Positions 33,819-41,467 of a stretch of DNA of 64,000 nt are shown one piece after another. The translations under genes and the position numbers were made by a program. Each line of letters starts with the position of its first letter. Position 1 is the first letter of the stretch. Under the pieces are notes generated by a model that was not told the DNA's origin, made no database searches, and saw only the letters and a program-made list of their open reading frames with translations. Origin of the DNA: a virus; IMG/VR virus record IMGVR_UViG_3300037010_001198, positions 1 through 64,000 of that record. One strand, given 5' to 3'.

Positions 33819-35393
33819 ATGAAAATAAATTATGAAGAACTTATAACAGAAGTTTTATATACCTCCAAGTCAATATCTTTGATAGCATCAGAACACAGCA
33901 TATACACCAACACGTTATCAAAAAGAGTTAAATCTTTTCTCAACATCAAAACAATTGATGATATTATAAAATGGTGTGATATTGTTGATGATACAAGAAA
34001 AATAATATCTCCACGAGACAAAAACATGCAGGTATTGTGGGAACAAATAATAAATTCGACTTCTTTTTTATCTCCCAATAGTACATTAAGAGAAAGATTG
34101 TATTATATTAAAAATAACACATCAACACCACCCAAATGTTTTTGTGGAAATGACTTAAAATGGAATACAACCACACAAAAAACATTTAATACATATTGTA
34201 GTCAAACGTGTGCGTTTTGTGTGTCAGATTCAAATTTAAAACGAAAACAAACAAACTTGAATCGTAGAGGAGTTGAGTATGCATATCTGGATGACACGGT
34301 TCGTGAGAAAAAAGAAAAAACAATGCTGGAGCGGTATGGAGATATAAATTTTAACAAATCAACGATTTCCATAGAATCTAAACGTGTATTATCAAACAAA
34401 CAATCACTCCAAGAACTATATGATAAACACAAATCTACATTTTCAATTGCATCTGAATTAGGAGTTAGTCAGGCACACATATCAAACACACTAGCCAAAC
34501 ATTCAATTCCAACCCAAACACACAACTCGTCTTTCGAACAACACATCAGAGATTACGTCGAATCTTTGGGGGTAATCAGCGGAAAAAGTAGAAATATCAT
34601 TCCCCCACAAGAACTTGATGTTTATATTCCTTCACTAAAACTCGCGTTTGAGTGTGACGGTTTATATTGGCACAGTGAACAGTTTAAAGAACCTAATTAT
34701 CACTTAAACAAAACTAAAGAATGTGAAAAACGAGGTATTAGACTAATTCATGTTTTTGAACATGAATTTATAAATCACCCAGATAAAGTAAAATCAAGAA
34801 TCTGTTCATTGTTAGGAAAGAATCAACGAATATATGGAAGGCAGTGTGAGTTACGAGAAATATCTTTTAAAGAAGGGTTTAGTTTTTTTGAAAAAACTCA
34901 TATTCAAGGAGGATGCAGGAGTTCTTCTGTAAATTTAGGATTATTCTTCGACAAAGAACTTGTTGCATGCATGTCATTCTCGAAAACCAGGTATACCAAA
35001 TCTGCTCAGTTTGAATTAATTAGATATAGTACTAAACTCTTTACCACAATAGTAGGAGGACCTTCTAAATTATTTAAAGCATTTGTTAAATCGCACCCAA
35101 CTGCTTCAATTGTTAGTTATTCCGATAAAAGATGGAATACTGGAAATTTATATAATCAACTGGGATTTGTCCGAACACACGATTCATCTCCAAATTATTT
35201 TTATTTTAATCAATCCAAAGGATTGTTTCAAGTATACTCTCGAATCAAGTTCCAAAAACATAAATTAACAAATTTGTTGGAACGATACGACCCTAACCTC
35301 ACTGAATATGAAAATATGAAGAACCATGGATATGAAAGAATCTGGGATTGTGGAAATTCTGTATGGATTTACACTCCCAATTATTCAAATTGA
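33819..35393 (+). CDS. Free-standing homing endonuclease, copy 4
   Basis: 524 residues from ATG 33819; an upstream in-frame start at 33759 would precede the promoter. Helical N-terminal extension of about 70 residues absent in the other copies; zinc-finger-like C107xC109...C127xxxC131; LERYG motif; helix-turn-helix (STFSIASELGVSQAHISNTLAKH); nuclease core ELDVYIPSLKLAFECDGLYWHSE; shared C-terminal domain (IVGGPSKLFKAF, SYSDKRWNTGNLYNQLGF) ending RIWDCG. Closest to copy 1. Inserted between gp6 and gp25 on the opposite strand; its last 13 bases overlap the gp25 3' end. Confidence 0.8.
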   Translation: MKINYEELITEVLYTSKSISLIASEHSIYTNTLSKRVKSFLNIKTIDDIIKWCDIVDDTRKIISPRDKNMQVLWEQIINSTSFLSPNSTLRERLYYIKNNTSTPPKCFCGNDLKWNTTTQKTFNTYCSQTCAFCVSDSNLKRKQTNLNRRGVEYAYLDDTVREKKEKTMLERYGDINFNKSTISIESKRVLSNKQSLQELYDKHKSTFSIASELGVSQAHISNTLAKHSIPTQTHNSSFEQHIRDYVESLGVISGKSRNIIPPQELDVYIPSLKLAFECDGLYWHSEQFKEPNYHLNKTKECEKRGIRLIHVFEHEFINHPDKVKSRICSLLGKNQRIYGRQCELREISFKEGFSFFEKTHIQGGCRSSSVNLGLFFDKELVACMSFSKTRYTKSAQFELIRYSTKLFTTIVGGPSKLFKAFVKSHPTASIVSYSDKRWNTGNLYNQLGFVRTHDSSPNYFYFNQSKGLFQVYSRIKFQKHKLTNLLERYDPNLTEYENMKNHGYERIWDCGNSVWIYTPNYSN

Positions 35394-35809
35394 ATATTGA
35401 GTTCAAACCCCGAAACCATATTAAGTTGGATGAACTGGAGCATGATGTTAGCACTTACAGAATTTGAATCATAATTTGGGGTTATTGACAAATTCAGTAA
35501 ACTAACTCTTGGGTCAGCATTTATAACTCTTGTTATTTCATCTTCTAAAATAACCAAGGAAGTCGAGTCCAGTGGTTCAAATAACAAATCAGGAATAATA
35601 GTACCTTGAGATGGTTGCATGACTCTAGACCCTTTGGTCGTACAAATGTTATTCAAAATATCTTGTTTTACCAAATTTACGTCTTTTAATGAAAAATTGA
35701 CATTTGGTCCACTATCAGGAGAAGATTGGTATACAATAGATGAACCAGCATTCACCACTGTATTACAAACTCCATAAAATTTAGTTGAAAACCCTTTATA
35801 CGTAGCCAT
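35381..35809 (-). CDS. 25: Baseplate wedge protein gp25
   Basis: 142 residues (T4 gp25 has 132). The GPW/gp25 signature is visible: NFSLKDVNLVKQDILNNI, TKGSRVMQPSQGTIIPDLLFEPLD, then EDEITRVINADPRVSLLNLSI. gp25 nucleates sheath assembly on the baseplate with gp6 and gp53. It lies 27 bases downstream of the gp5-like gene. Its 3' end overlaps the convergent endonuclease by 13 bases, so the endonuclease stop codon is inside the gp25 C-terminal codons. Confidence 0.88.
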   Translation of the reverse strand: MATYKGFSTKFYGVCNTVVNAGSSIVYQSSPDSGPNVNFSLKDVNLVKQDILNNICTTKGSRVMQPSQGTIIPDLLFEPLDSTSLVILEDEITRVINADPRVSLLNLSITPNYDSNSVSANIMLQFIQLNMVSGFELNIQFE

Positions 35810-35836
35810 ATCAAATCCTTGCGTTTGGTAATATAT

Positions 35837-37222
35837 TTACCTTCTCCAATACTTTCCTCGAGTCTTATCTTCATAACCAATAGAGGGATCATCATATGAA
35901 TATTTTGGTTCATGTGAGTAATCTGTTTTTGTTGTTGTTCGAGCATATGGTTCATGAGATGGAAGCCTGTTTGTCCATTTGGCAGGTTCCTCTCCAGCAA
36001 CTGCCGCCTCGGAAGGTGGAGAACCGTTAAAATGAACTTGACTTCCTTTACCTAATATGTTCCCACCAGCAAACAAATGAAGTGTTCCACCTGTTTTAAT
36101 CATTCCTTCAGTTCCCACATTAATATTTAAATTTGTGTCTGTCTGTAAATTCATATCTGAAGCCGAATGAACTTTAACATACGTTCCAGCCTTTATATGC
36201 AAGTCTTCTATCGTTTGAATTCTTACTTGTTTAGTGAACATATGAATTGCTTCGTCAGCATACATACGAATTGATTTGTTCGCCGTAAAATTAATATCAC
36301 CTTCTGTTCTAACGTTAACTTTCGTTGCTGAATATATGTCAATGTTTCCATCTTCATCAAATTCTATCCAACTGTTTCCGTTGCTTGTATTAATATAAAT
36401 TCTTTCATTTGTGTCATCTAAAATTATTTGGTGGCCAGATGTTGTTCGAATTTTAACTCTACAATTTTCTTTCCTGTCATCCATTGATATTGAATGGAAA
36501 CCAGGTGATGTCCAAGAATACACCTGTGAGTCAAAATTTTCTTTTGTAGTAGATGATGCTAATGTTGGTTCAATTTGACTTAATCCATATCCCTGTCTAA
36601 TATTAACTGTTTTCCCATCAGCTGATGTAAACTTGTGATCTTTGTCATCAGGTGTTGAATTTATTCCATCTGTTATATAGAAATCACCAGAAGTCGCTGA
36701 AACAGAATAATCAGCACCCCTTGTTCTCCATTCATAGTTCCCTGTTCTTGAACCAAAAGCGTTTGTTTGATTATCATATAAAGGTTGAATTGGTTGTTCG
36801 TATGAATCAAGTGGCCCATCTGGTTCTCCGTCCCCAAATATGAAACGTCCGTGTGGGAGTGTGTGACTCAAACGTTCTGTGTGTAAACTTCCAATCCACA
36901 ACCTTGACATTGGATGTCCATCAATACACGTAACAACCACCGTTGTTCCAATCTTGGGAATATTCCAAAACCCATAAGCAACTGGACCATTAGAAGAAGC
37001 TTCTTCAGTTCCCCTTTTAATTTTATCATTATTAACAGTTCCACCCAGAGGGGAAACACATACAGCCCACGGAAGATTTTCAGTTGGCATATCAGGTCTG
37101 TCACCATAACTTGGAACCAATACACGAACTCTTCCAGTTTGTTGAGGGTCATTTGTATCAACAACAGTACCTACTGTAAACCCAGAATAATTTGGATTAT
37201 TAAAAGTAGAAGAAGTAGACAT
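35837..37222 (-). CDS. 5: Central spike / baseplate hub protein gp5-like, no lysozyme domain
   Basis: 461 residues. N-terminal OB fold (GFTVGTVVDTNDPQQTGRVRVLVPSYG), a middle part with GFWNIPKIGTTVVVTCIDGHP and LWIGSL, then a C-terminal beta-helix with repeated short strands (TKVNVRTEGDINFTA, SIRMYADEAIHMFT, DLHIKAGTYVKVHSASDMNLQTDTN-type). This is the gp5/VgrG needle architecture. The T4 lysozyme domain between OB fold and needle is absent, as in many marine T4-like phages. The PAAR protein at 3434 should cap it. The C-terminal about 60 residues are polar and Tyr/Lys-rich. Confidence 0.85.
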   Translation of the reverse strand: MSTSSTFNNPNYSGFTVGTVVDTNDPQQTGRVRVLVPSYGDRPDMPTENLPWAVCVSPLGGTVNNDKIKRGTEEASSNGPVAYGFWNIPKIGTTVVVTCIDGHPMSRLWIGSLHTERLSHTLPHGRFIFGDGEPDGPLDSYEQPIQPLYDNQTNAFGSRTGNYEWRTRGADYSVSATSGDFYITDGINSTPDDKDHKFTSADGKTVNIRQGYGLSQIEPTLASSTTKENFDSQVYSWTSPGFHSISMDDRKENCRVKIRTTSGHQIILDDTNERIYINTSNGNSWIEFDEDGNIDIYSATKVNVRTEGDINFTANKSIRMYADEAIHMFTKQVRIQTIEDLHIKAGTYVKVHSASDMNLQTDTNLNINVGTEGMIKTGGTLHLFAGGNILGKGSQVHFNGSPPSEAAVAGEEPAKWTNRLPSHEPYARTTTKTDYSHEPKYSYDDPSIGYEDKTRGKYWRR

Positions 37223-37223
37223 A

Positions 37224-37844
37224 TTATGTTATATCCCTAAACCACGATATATAATCACCAGGAAAATCCTTTATATTAAACAAAAACGGGACCTGGGTGG
37301 CTACGTGAAATCGCGCCTGGAATAAATCCCCTACTAAAATTTTAGTTGATATGTTTATAAAATGAGGATCACTGGGATAAATTATCAATGTTCCACGTTG
37401 GGGGTTGAAACCAAAATTCCATTGAGGGAATTCAAGTTTTCCCCCATAAACTTCAAACTCATCATCAAAGGGAATATTATCTTGATAATCCGACAAAAAC
37501 AAAATTGCAGAAAAGTCACGATCTCTTGTTTTAACCCATTTATTGTGTAAACGAGAACTATTTTCACAAGTAAATGAACCTTCAGCACCTTCAGTGAGCC
37601 ACTCTATTAATATTGGTTCTGTTCCTCTATATGATACACCATAATGTTGTTCTATTTGGGGAATGATTTGTTCAAACCTACTAAAAAGAATTTTTTGAGC
37701 TTCATCGTTTTGTCGAATTGTTACTTGAGGAATTCCTTCTTTATTCGTTTCTGGCATCAAAAAATCAACAGCATTCACAATTTGTTCACACAACAAAGGA
37801 GAAACAAAATTTTGAATTACAAGAAAAGGTGATTTAACTTCCAT
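37224..37844 (-). CDS. 2OG-Fe(II) oxygenase-like protein
   Basis: 206 residues. The core RDRDFSAILFLSDYQ, VYGGKLEFPQWNFGFNPQRGTLIIYPSDPHFI and TKILVGDLFQARFH fits the prolyl-4-hydroxylase-like double-stranded beta helix found in many T4-superfamily phages. The distal His (PSDPH) and the Gly-x-x-x-x-R region are present. The usual proximal HxD is not clear: the candidate is L-H-N-K, without the Asp. It may be degenerate or use another ligand. It lies between the peptidase-like gene and gp5, coupled to both within a few bases. Confidence 0.7.
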   Translation of the reverse strand: MEVKSPFLVIQNFVSPLLCEQIVNAVDFLMPETNKEGIPQVTIRQNDEAQKILFSRFEQIIPQIEQHYGVSYRGTEPILIEWLTEGAEGSFTCENSSRLHNKWVKTRDRDFSAILFLSDYQDNIPFDDEFEVYGGKLEFPQWNFGFNPQRGTLIIYPSDPHFINISTKILVGDLFQARFHVATQVPFLFNIKDFPGDYISWFRDIT

Positions 37845-37847
37845 ATA

Positions 37848-38819
37848 TTATGACTCCAGGTTTTCCATAATTTTTATTGTATCCATTTTAACATGTCCCA
37901 GTAACGTCGAAAACGTGACTTCTTGTTTTACCAAGTACTCATACAATGCATGAACATCAGACGTTTTTCCTGTTAAACTGTCTTCTGTTCCACAAACAGA
38001 TTCATCTATTTCAAGACCTTCTATCTCTTCCAATATTAACTCCCATTCTTCAGCAGAAACCGGAACAGACAAATCAATAGATTCTAATGTCGGATCGATC
38101 TTATAACCAATACCACTTAATAAATTCATTCCGATTAATAATTTATCTTCCATATCTTCCCTATCATTCAGGTTAAACATTACATCTGGAACAACCTTTT
38201 CTCCATACTTAACAGTAAACTGAACAACAGGACGATATTTGATTCCTCCATCGGCTGATTGTACAGATTGGTATTGAGCTAAACCAACCGAATATCGTTT
38301 TCCGTTAAATTCAAAATCAACGATCTCTTGCTCTGGTTCATATGGATCTTTTCGGATTTTAATATTTGTAGCATGAAGTGAGTTTATTGTTGCTCCAGTG
38401 TCTACTTTTCCACGAATGGTCTGATTATCATTAAAACCATTCAATATAACGTCTATGTGAGAACCTATCACTGGCTCTTCAGGTTTTTCGTTCTTACTGG
38501 CTTGCTGGGACTCTGTCTTCATAACACTTTCTTCAGAACCACCCCTGAAATGACCAACAAGTTTTACGAGAAGTGGAGAAATGACAAGTCCAGATTTCAT
38601 AGACCAAACCAGTACCAACCGTTGTCCGGAGGATTTTGGGTGTTCGTTGTAAAGTGCTAATATTTTCTTTCCATTGTTTAATTCAATCACGCTTGATGGA
38701 ATTAAACTTTCTCTAAAAGAAAAGGCTGTTGCACCAATTGTTATTTCACTTGGAATTTTTGAAATTTCGTGTGATTTAAATGCTTTATTTAATTGCTCGA
38801 TTGAAGTAAACGTATCCAT
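37848..38819 (-). CDS. Retropepsin-like (RimB/ATP-dependent zinc protease-type) aspartic peptidase
   Basis: 323 residues. Residues 134-152 read TIRGKVDTGATINSLHATN, the DTGA active-site loop (D140) of the PF05618/RimB-like family, followed by VDFEFNGKRYSV, RPVVQFTVKYGEKVVPDVMFNLNDRE and LLIGMNLLSGIG, which is the second half of the single-lobe retropepsin fold. An N-terminal about 110 residues of unknown role and a C-terminal helical tail flank it. The substrate is unknown; virion-protein processing is a guess from its place among structural genes. Confidence 0.72.
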   Translation of the reverse strand: MDTFTSIEQLNKAFKSHEISKIPSEITIGATAFSFRESLIPSSVIELNNGKKILALYNEHPKSSGQRLVLVWSMKSGLVISPLLVKLVGHFRGGSEESVMKTESQQASKNEKPEEPVIGSHIDVILNGFNDNQTIRGKVDTGATINSLHATNIKIRKDPYEPEQEIVDFEFNGKRYSVGLAQYQSVQSADGGIKYRPVVQFTVKYGEKVVPDVMFNLNDREDMEDKLLIGMNLLSGIGYKIDPTLESIDLSVPVSAEEWELILEEIEGLEIDESVCGTEDSLTGKTSDVHALYEYLVKQEVTFSTLLGHVKMDTIKIMENLES

Positions 38820-38842
38820 TGTAATAATCCCCGACTTTAGGT

Positions 38843-38850
38843 TATTTATT
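38843..38850 (-). promoter_or_regulatory. T4 late-type promoter for the peptidase-gp5-gp25 group
   Basis: AATAAATAAC on the minus strand 24 bases before 38819. One mismatch from consensus. Confidence 0.5.
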
Positions 38851-38883
38851 AAACCTGCATTGTAGAGAAAACAAAGGAGGGTT

Positions 38884-39555
38884 TTATTTCTTCACACGGT
38901 TGGTATAAAATTCATTCACACGTTTTTTGAGAGGTGACACATAAGGTAAAATATTCTTTTTAAATATAAGAGGAACTGCACCTTTTTCAACAGCCATTAT
39001 AGTTACAATTTGTAAAATTTCTTCTCCAAAGTTTTCCAAATAAGCAAGAGCATAAAAAGTTTCTTGAAGAAAATAATCTTCAATCATACTTTCATCCTTA
39101 TTCCCGTTTGAAGTTTTAAAGTCAATAACCGACAACACTTTATCAAATTCCGCAATACAATCAACCCTACCAGCAACTTGAAATTCTTTACTGTACAGTG
39201 GTACTTCTTGAACACGTATATTGTTTATCCTATTAAGCCCAAATCTTATCTGATTGAACAGCTTAACATATTCATTTGGCTGACCCTTAAGTGGATCTTC
39301 TTCGTTATTTAAATACTTTTCAGCTATTAAATGAACTGCTGTTCCTCGCTCAGCACAACGATCAGTTTCTTTCTTGGCTTTATCGGGACCTAGCATCTTC
39401 TTCCAATTTTCAAGATGTGGCTTTTCCTTTGTTCCTAAAACAGACGTAATAGACGGATACAAATCACCTTCAGGAGTTTTATACCACCGCAACCCATCAA
39501 CCGTCTTTGTTTTCATTTCCTCGAAAACAGGAACGTTCACATGGTTAAATCTCAT
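38884..39555 (-). CDS. PD-(D/E)XK exonuclease (RecB/Cas4-like)
   Basis: 223 residues. Motifs in order: RGTAVHLIAE (H75), VQEVPLYSKEFQVAGRVDCIAEF (E117, D132), VIDFKTS (D145, K147) and QETFYALAY (Q164). This is the full RecB-type nuclease core, in a size typical of phage exonucleases of this class. It starts within the stop of the 39552 gene (ATGA). Likely acts on DNA ends in recombination or host DNA degradation. No helicase partner is adjacent. Confidence 0.82.
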   Translation of the reverse strand: MRFNHVNVPVFEEMKTKTVDGLRWYKTPEGDLYPSITSVLGTKEKPHLENWKKMLGPDKAKKETDRCAERGTAVHLIAEKYLNNEEDPLKGQPNEYVKLFNQIRFGLNRINNIRVQEVPLYSKEFQVAGRVDCIAEFDKVLSVIDFKTSNGNKDESMIEDYFLQETFYALAYLENFGEEILQIVTIMAVEKGAVPLIFKKNILPYVSPLKKRVNEFYTNRVKK

Positions 39556-39818
39556 TGGGTTGGTGTATTCTGTGTAGTTGGTTGTTGAGATCCAGGCTGA
39601 GGAGGCGGCTGAGGTGCTTGAGGAGGCTCTGTTCGTCTTTGAGAACTCAACTGTTTTTGTTTTTGAGCTAACTGTTGTTGTAAACGAATTAATTGATCGT
39701 TGAGTGGCTTCGATGATTGATTCATTTTAGCTTGCAAAGCAGAAATTTGTTGTTGTAGGTTCAACACATCAGCAGCAAGATCCTCATTTAATATAAAATC
39801 AGAGAATGATACTTTCAT
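39552..39818 (-). CDS. Small coiled-coil protein with Gln/Pro-rich tail
   Basis: 88 residues. MKVSFSDFILNED at the N-terminus, then a heptad-rich helix (DVLNLQQQISALQAKMNQ...LIRLQQQLAQKQKQL), then a Pro/Gln tail. Coupled by ATGA to both neighbours. The N-terminus resembles the short amphipathic capsid-targeting sequences of T4 core proteins with an L-x-E cleavage site (FILNE); that is inference. Confidence 0.6.
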   Translation of the reverse strand: MKVSFSDFILNEDLAADVLNLQQQISALQAKMNQSSKPLNDQLIRLQQQLAQKQKQLSSQRRTEPPQAPQPPPQPGSQQPTTQNTPTQ

Positions 39819-40780
39819 TGTGTTACTCCTCTATCATTATAACTATAATCATCGTTATTATAATCATCATATTCATCGTCATCAACAGATGCAGCTTTTT
39901 CATGACGATATCGAGCCAATTTTGCTAACTTTTGTGCTTCTTTCTTTTCATCGTTTTGTTTTTTGAAAAAATCCTCCATATTGAGGATTTCTTCCTCACC
40001 CTTAATCTTCGCTTCAGCAGTCTTTGCAGCAAACTCTGCTTCTTTGGAATTATATTCTGCTTCTTTCGCTTTTGCTTCTGCTGTTCTTGCTTCTGCGTCA
40101 GCTTTTAACATCGCAATAACTTTATCTAAAACCGATGTTGCTTCAGATTCGCCAGGTGGTTGATCCCCATCACCCATGTCAAGATCTCCAGAATTATCGT
40201 TCATTCCAGGAGATTCTCCGGTTGTATCATCAAGTGATAGTGATTGGTTACCATTATCTGTTCCTTCAGCACCTCGAGCTGGAACTTCTTCTTCGTCTTC
40301 TTCAACCTCACCCCAATCAACGTGAACGATTTCAAATTTGTCTTTTAAATTAAACAATATCTCCGCAACCTCTCGAGGATCTTCATTTTTGTCATAAAGA
40401 ATTTCAGAGAGGGTTTTTTCAAATTGATCTGCTTGATTTGCACGAACGTAAACTTTTACTGTTTGTCCGTTGTCATCTTCAACACCAAACGCAACTGTGT
40501 GTTTTTCAAAGTTAAAATCTCTTTGAGCGTTGTTTAGTTTGGAAATAACATCAATTGCTTTGAATCGTCCTTCTTCAGTTTCTTTGAGAAAAGAATTCAA
40601 CAAACTTTCTCTCAATCCACGAGCATCATTATGAAACACAATTCGTTGAACCTTTATGTTTTTTTCTTTCTGACGCTTGATAGGTTTTGAAAAAAGAACA
40701 CCTCGCACCCCAGCAATTCCTCCTGCTGTTGTTGCACCAGCTGCAGCTGTTTCTTTTAGTAATTTACGAATATGCTTCAT
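39815..40780 (-). CDS. Hypothetical protein, capsid-targeting-like N-terminus and acidic linker
   Basis: 321 residues. N-terminus MKHIRKLLKETAAAGATTAGG has the form of a T4 capsid-targeting sequence with L-K-E before small residues, a possible prohead protease site. Residues about 40-150 form an alpha/beta domain (RIVFHNDARGLRESLL, HTVAFGVEDDNGQTVKVYVRA). An acidic linker follows, then an alanine/lysine/glutamate helix (TAEAKAKEAEYNSKEAEFAAK) and an Asp/Tyr-rich end. Family not recognised. It heads the leftward group that continues into the nuclease gene and has a consensus late promoter. Confidence 0.55.
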   Translation of the reverse strand: MKHIRKLLKETAAAGATTAGGIAGVRGVLFSKPIKRQKEKNIKVQRIVFHNDARGLRESLLNSFLKETEEGRFKAIDVISKLNNAQRDFNFEKHTVAFGVEDDNGQTVKVYVRANQADQFEKTLSEILYDKNEDPREVAEILFNLKDKFEIVHVDWGEVEEDEEEVPARGAEGTDNGNQSLSLDDTTGESPGMNDNSGDLDMGDGDQPPGESEATSVLDKVIAMLKADAEARTAEAKAKEAEYNSKEAEFAAKTAEAKIKGEEEILNMEDFFKKQNDEKKEAQKLAKLARYRHEKAASVDDDEYDDYNNDDYSYNDRGVTQ

Positions 40781-40809
40781 ATACCAATCCTTTTTCGGGT
40801 ATTATGGTG

Positions 40810-40817
40810 TATTTATA
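40810..40817 (-). promoter_or_regulatory. T4 late promoter, consensus TATAAATA
   Basis: Exact TATAAATA on the minus strand 30 bases before 40780. Confidence 0.72.
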
Positions 40818-40820
40818 CAA

Positions 40821-40853
40821 AAAGAAAGGGAGACACAAAGTCTCCCTTTCTTT
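40821..40853 (-). terminator. Terminator of the helicase group
   Basis: 13-bp stem AAAGAAAGGGAGA/TCTCCCTTTCTTT with a 7-base loop, followed on the minus strand by a T-run. It ends leftward transcription from the gp41 group before the late block. Confidence 0.9.
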
Positions 40854-40863
40854 CAAAACAAAA

Positions 40864-41169
40864 TCAATCCAAGACTGTCGTATTTGAGTGTTTGAATGTT
40901 CGCCAAGGGAGTTCAGTTTCGAAAACTACCCCAGTAGAATGTTCTACCCAATCTGAAAACGAAAACATTGTTTCATATACAGAATCAACATACTCTTGAT
41001 ATTGTTTAAACAAATCGATTAATCGATTTTGCTCATCCTCGTTGAATTGTGAAATATCAACGGCCCGAATGTTATGCGGAACTGTTATTGTTGGAATTAT
41101 TGTCCGTGTAGATACCTCTCCAGAGTCTTTTTCATACTTAATTTTGATAGGTTCATACGCACGAATCAT
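40864..41169 (-). CDS. Small WYL-like conserved protein
   Basis: 101 residues. IKIKYEKDSGEVSTRTIIPT resembles the first strands of WYL domains (Y-x-x-x-G-E-x-S-x-R-x-I-x-P), and NIRAVDISQFNEDEQNRLIDLF fits the helix after them. The C-terminus ELPWRTFKHSNTTVL is compact. WYL folds bind nucleic acid or nucleotides; nothing shows that here. GGAGATTTT precedes the ATG. Last gene before the terminator. Confidence 0.6.
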   Translation of the reverse strand: MIRAYEPIKIKYEKDSGEVSTRTIIPTITVPHNIRAVDISQFNEDEQNRLIDLFKQYQEYVDSVYETMFSFSDWVEHSTGVVFETELPWRTFKHSNTTVLD

Positions 41170-41178
41170 AAAATCTCC

Positions 41179-41454
41179 TTAAACAGTTCCACCATCAGCG
41201 ACGGGTGTATCAGCTACTGGGGCTTCTGTAGTGACCTCTGGAGTAACTTCATCGGGAGTCTGTGAAGCCTGAATTGCGGCAGTGATATCTGTCGAAAGCT
41301 GGCGAAGTGCAGCAGACAAAGAAATATGCTTAACCTCAACGTCGGCGCGTTCTGCGAAAACCTTTTCGTAAACAGCTACAAGCCGTTGAATTTCTTGTGA
41401 AAGATCTGCTACCTTTAATTCTTTTCCGTCCATGTTTAATGTTTCAATTGTCAT
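41179..41454 (-). CDS. Small helical protein with acidic Pro/Thr/Val tail
   Basis: 91 residues from ATG 41454, chosen for AAAGGAGAAAATT just upstream. A helical half (LSQEIQRLVAVYEKVFAER, LSAALRQLSTDITAAI) is followed by a repetitive TPEVTTEAPVADTPVADGG tail. Family unknown. It lies between the helicase and the WYL-like gene. Confidence 0.6.
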   Translation of the reverse strand: MTIETLNMDGKELKVADLSQEIQRLVAVYEKVFAERADVEVKHISLSAALRQLSTDITAAIQASQTPDEVTPEVTTEAPVADTPVADGGTV

Positions 41455-41467
41455 AATTTTCTCCTTT

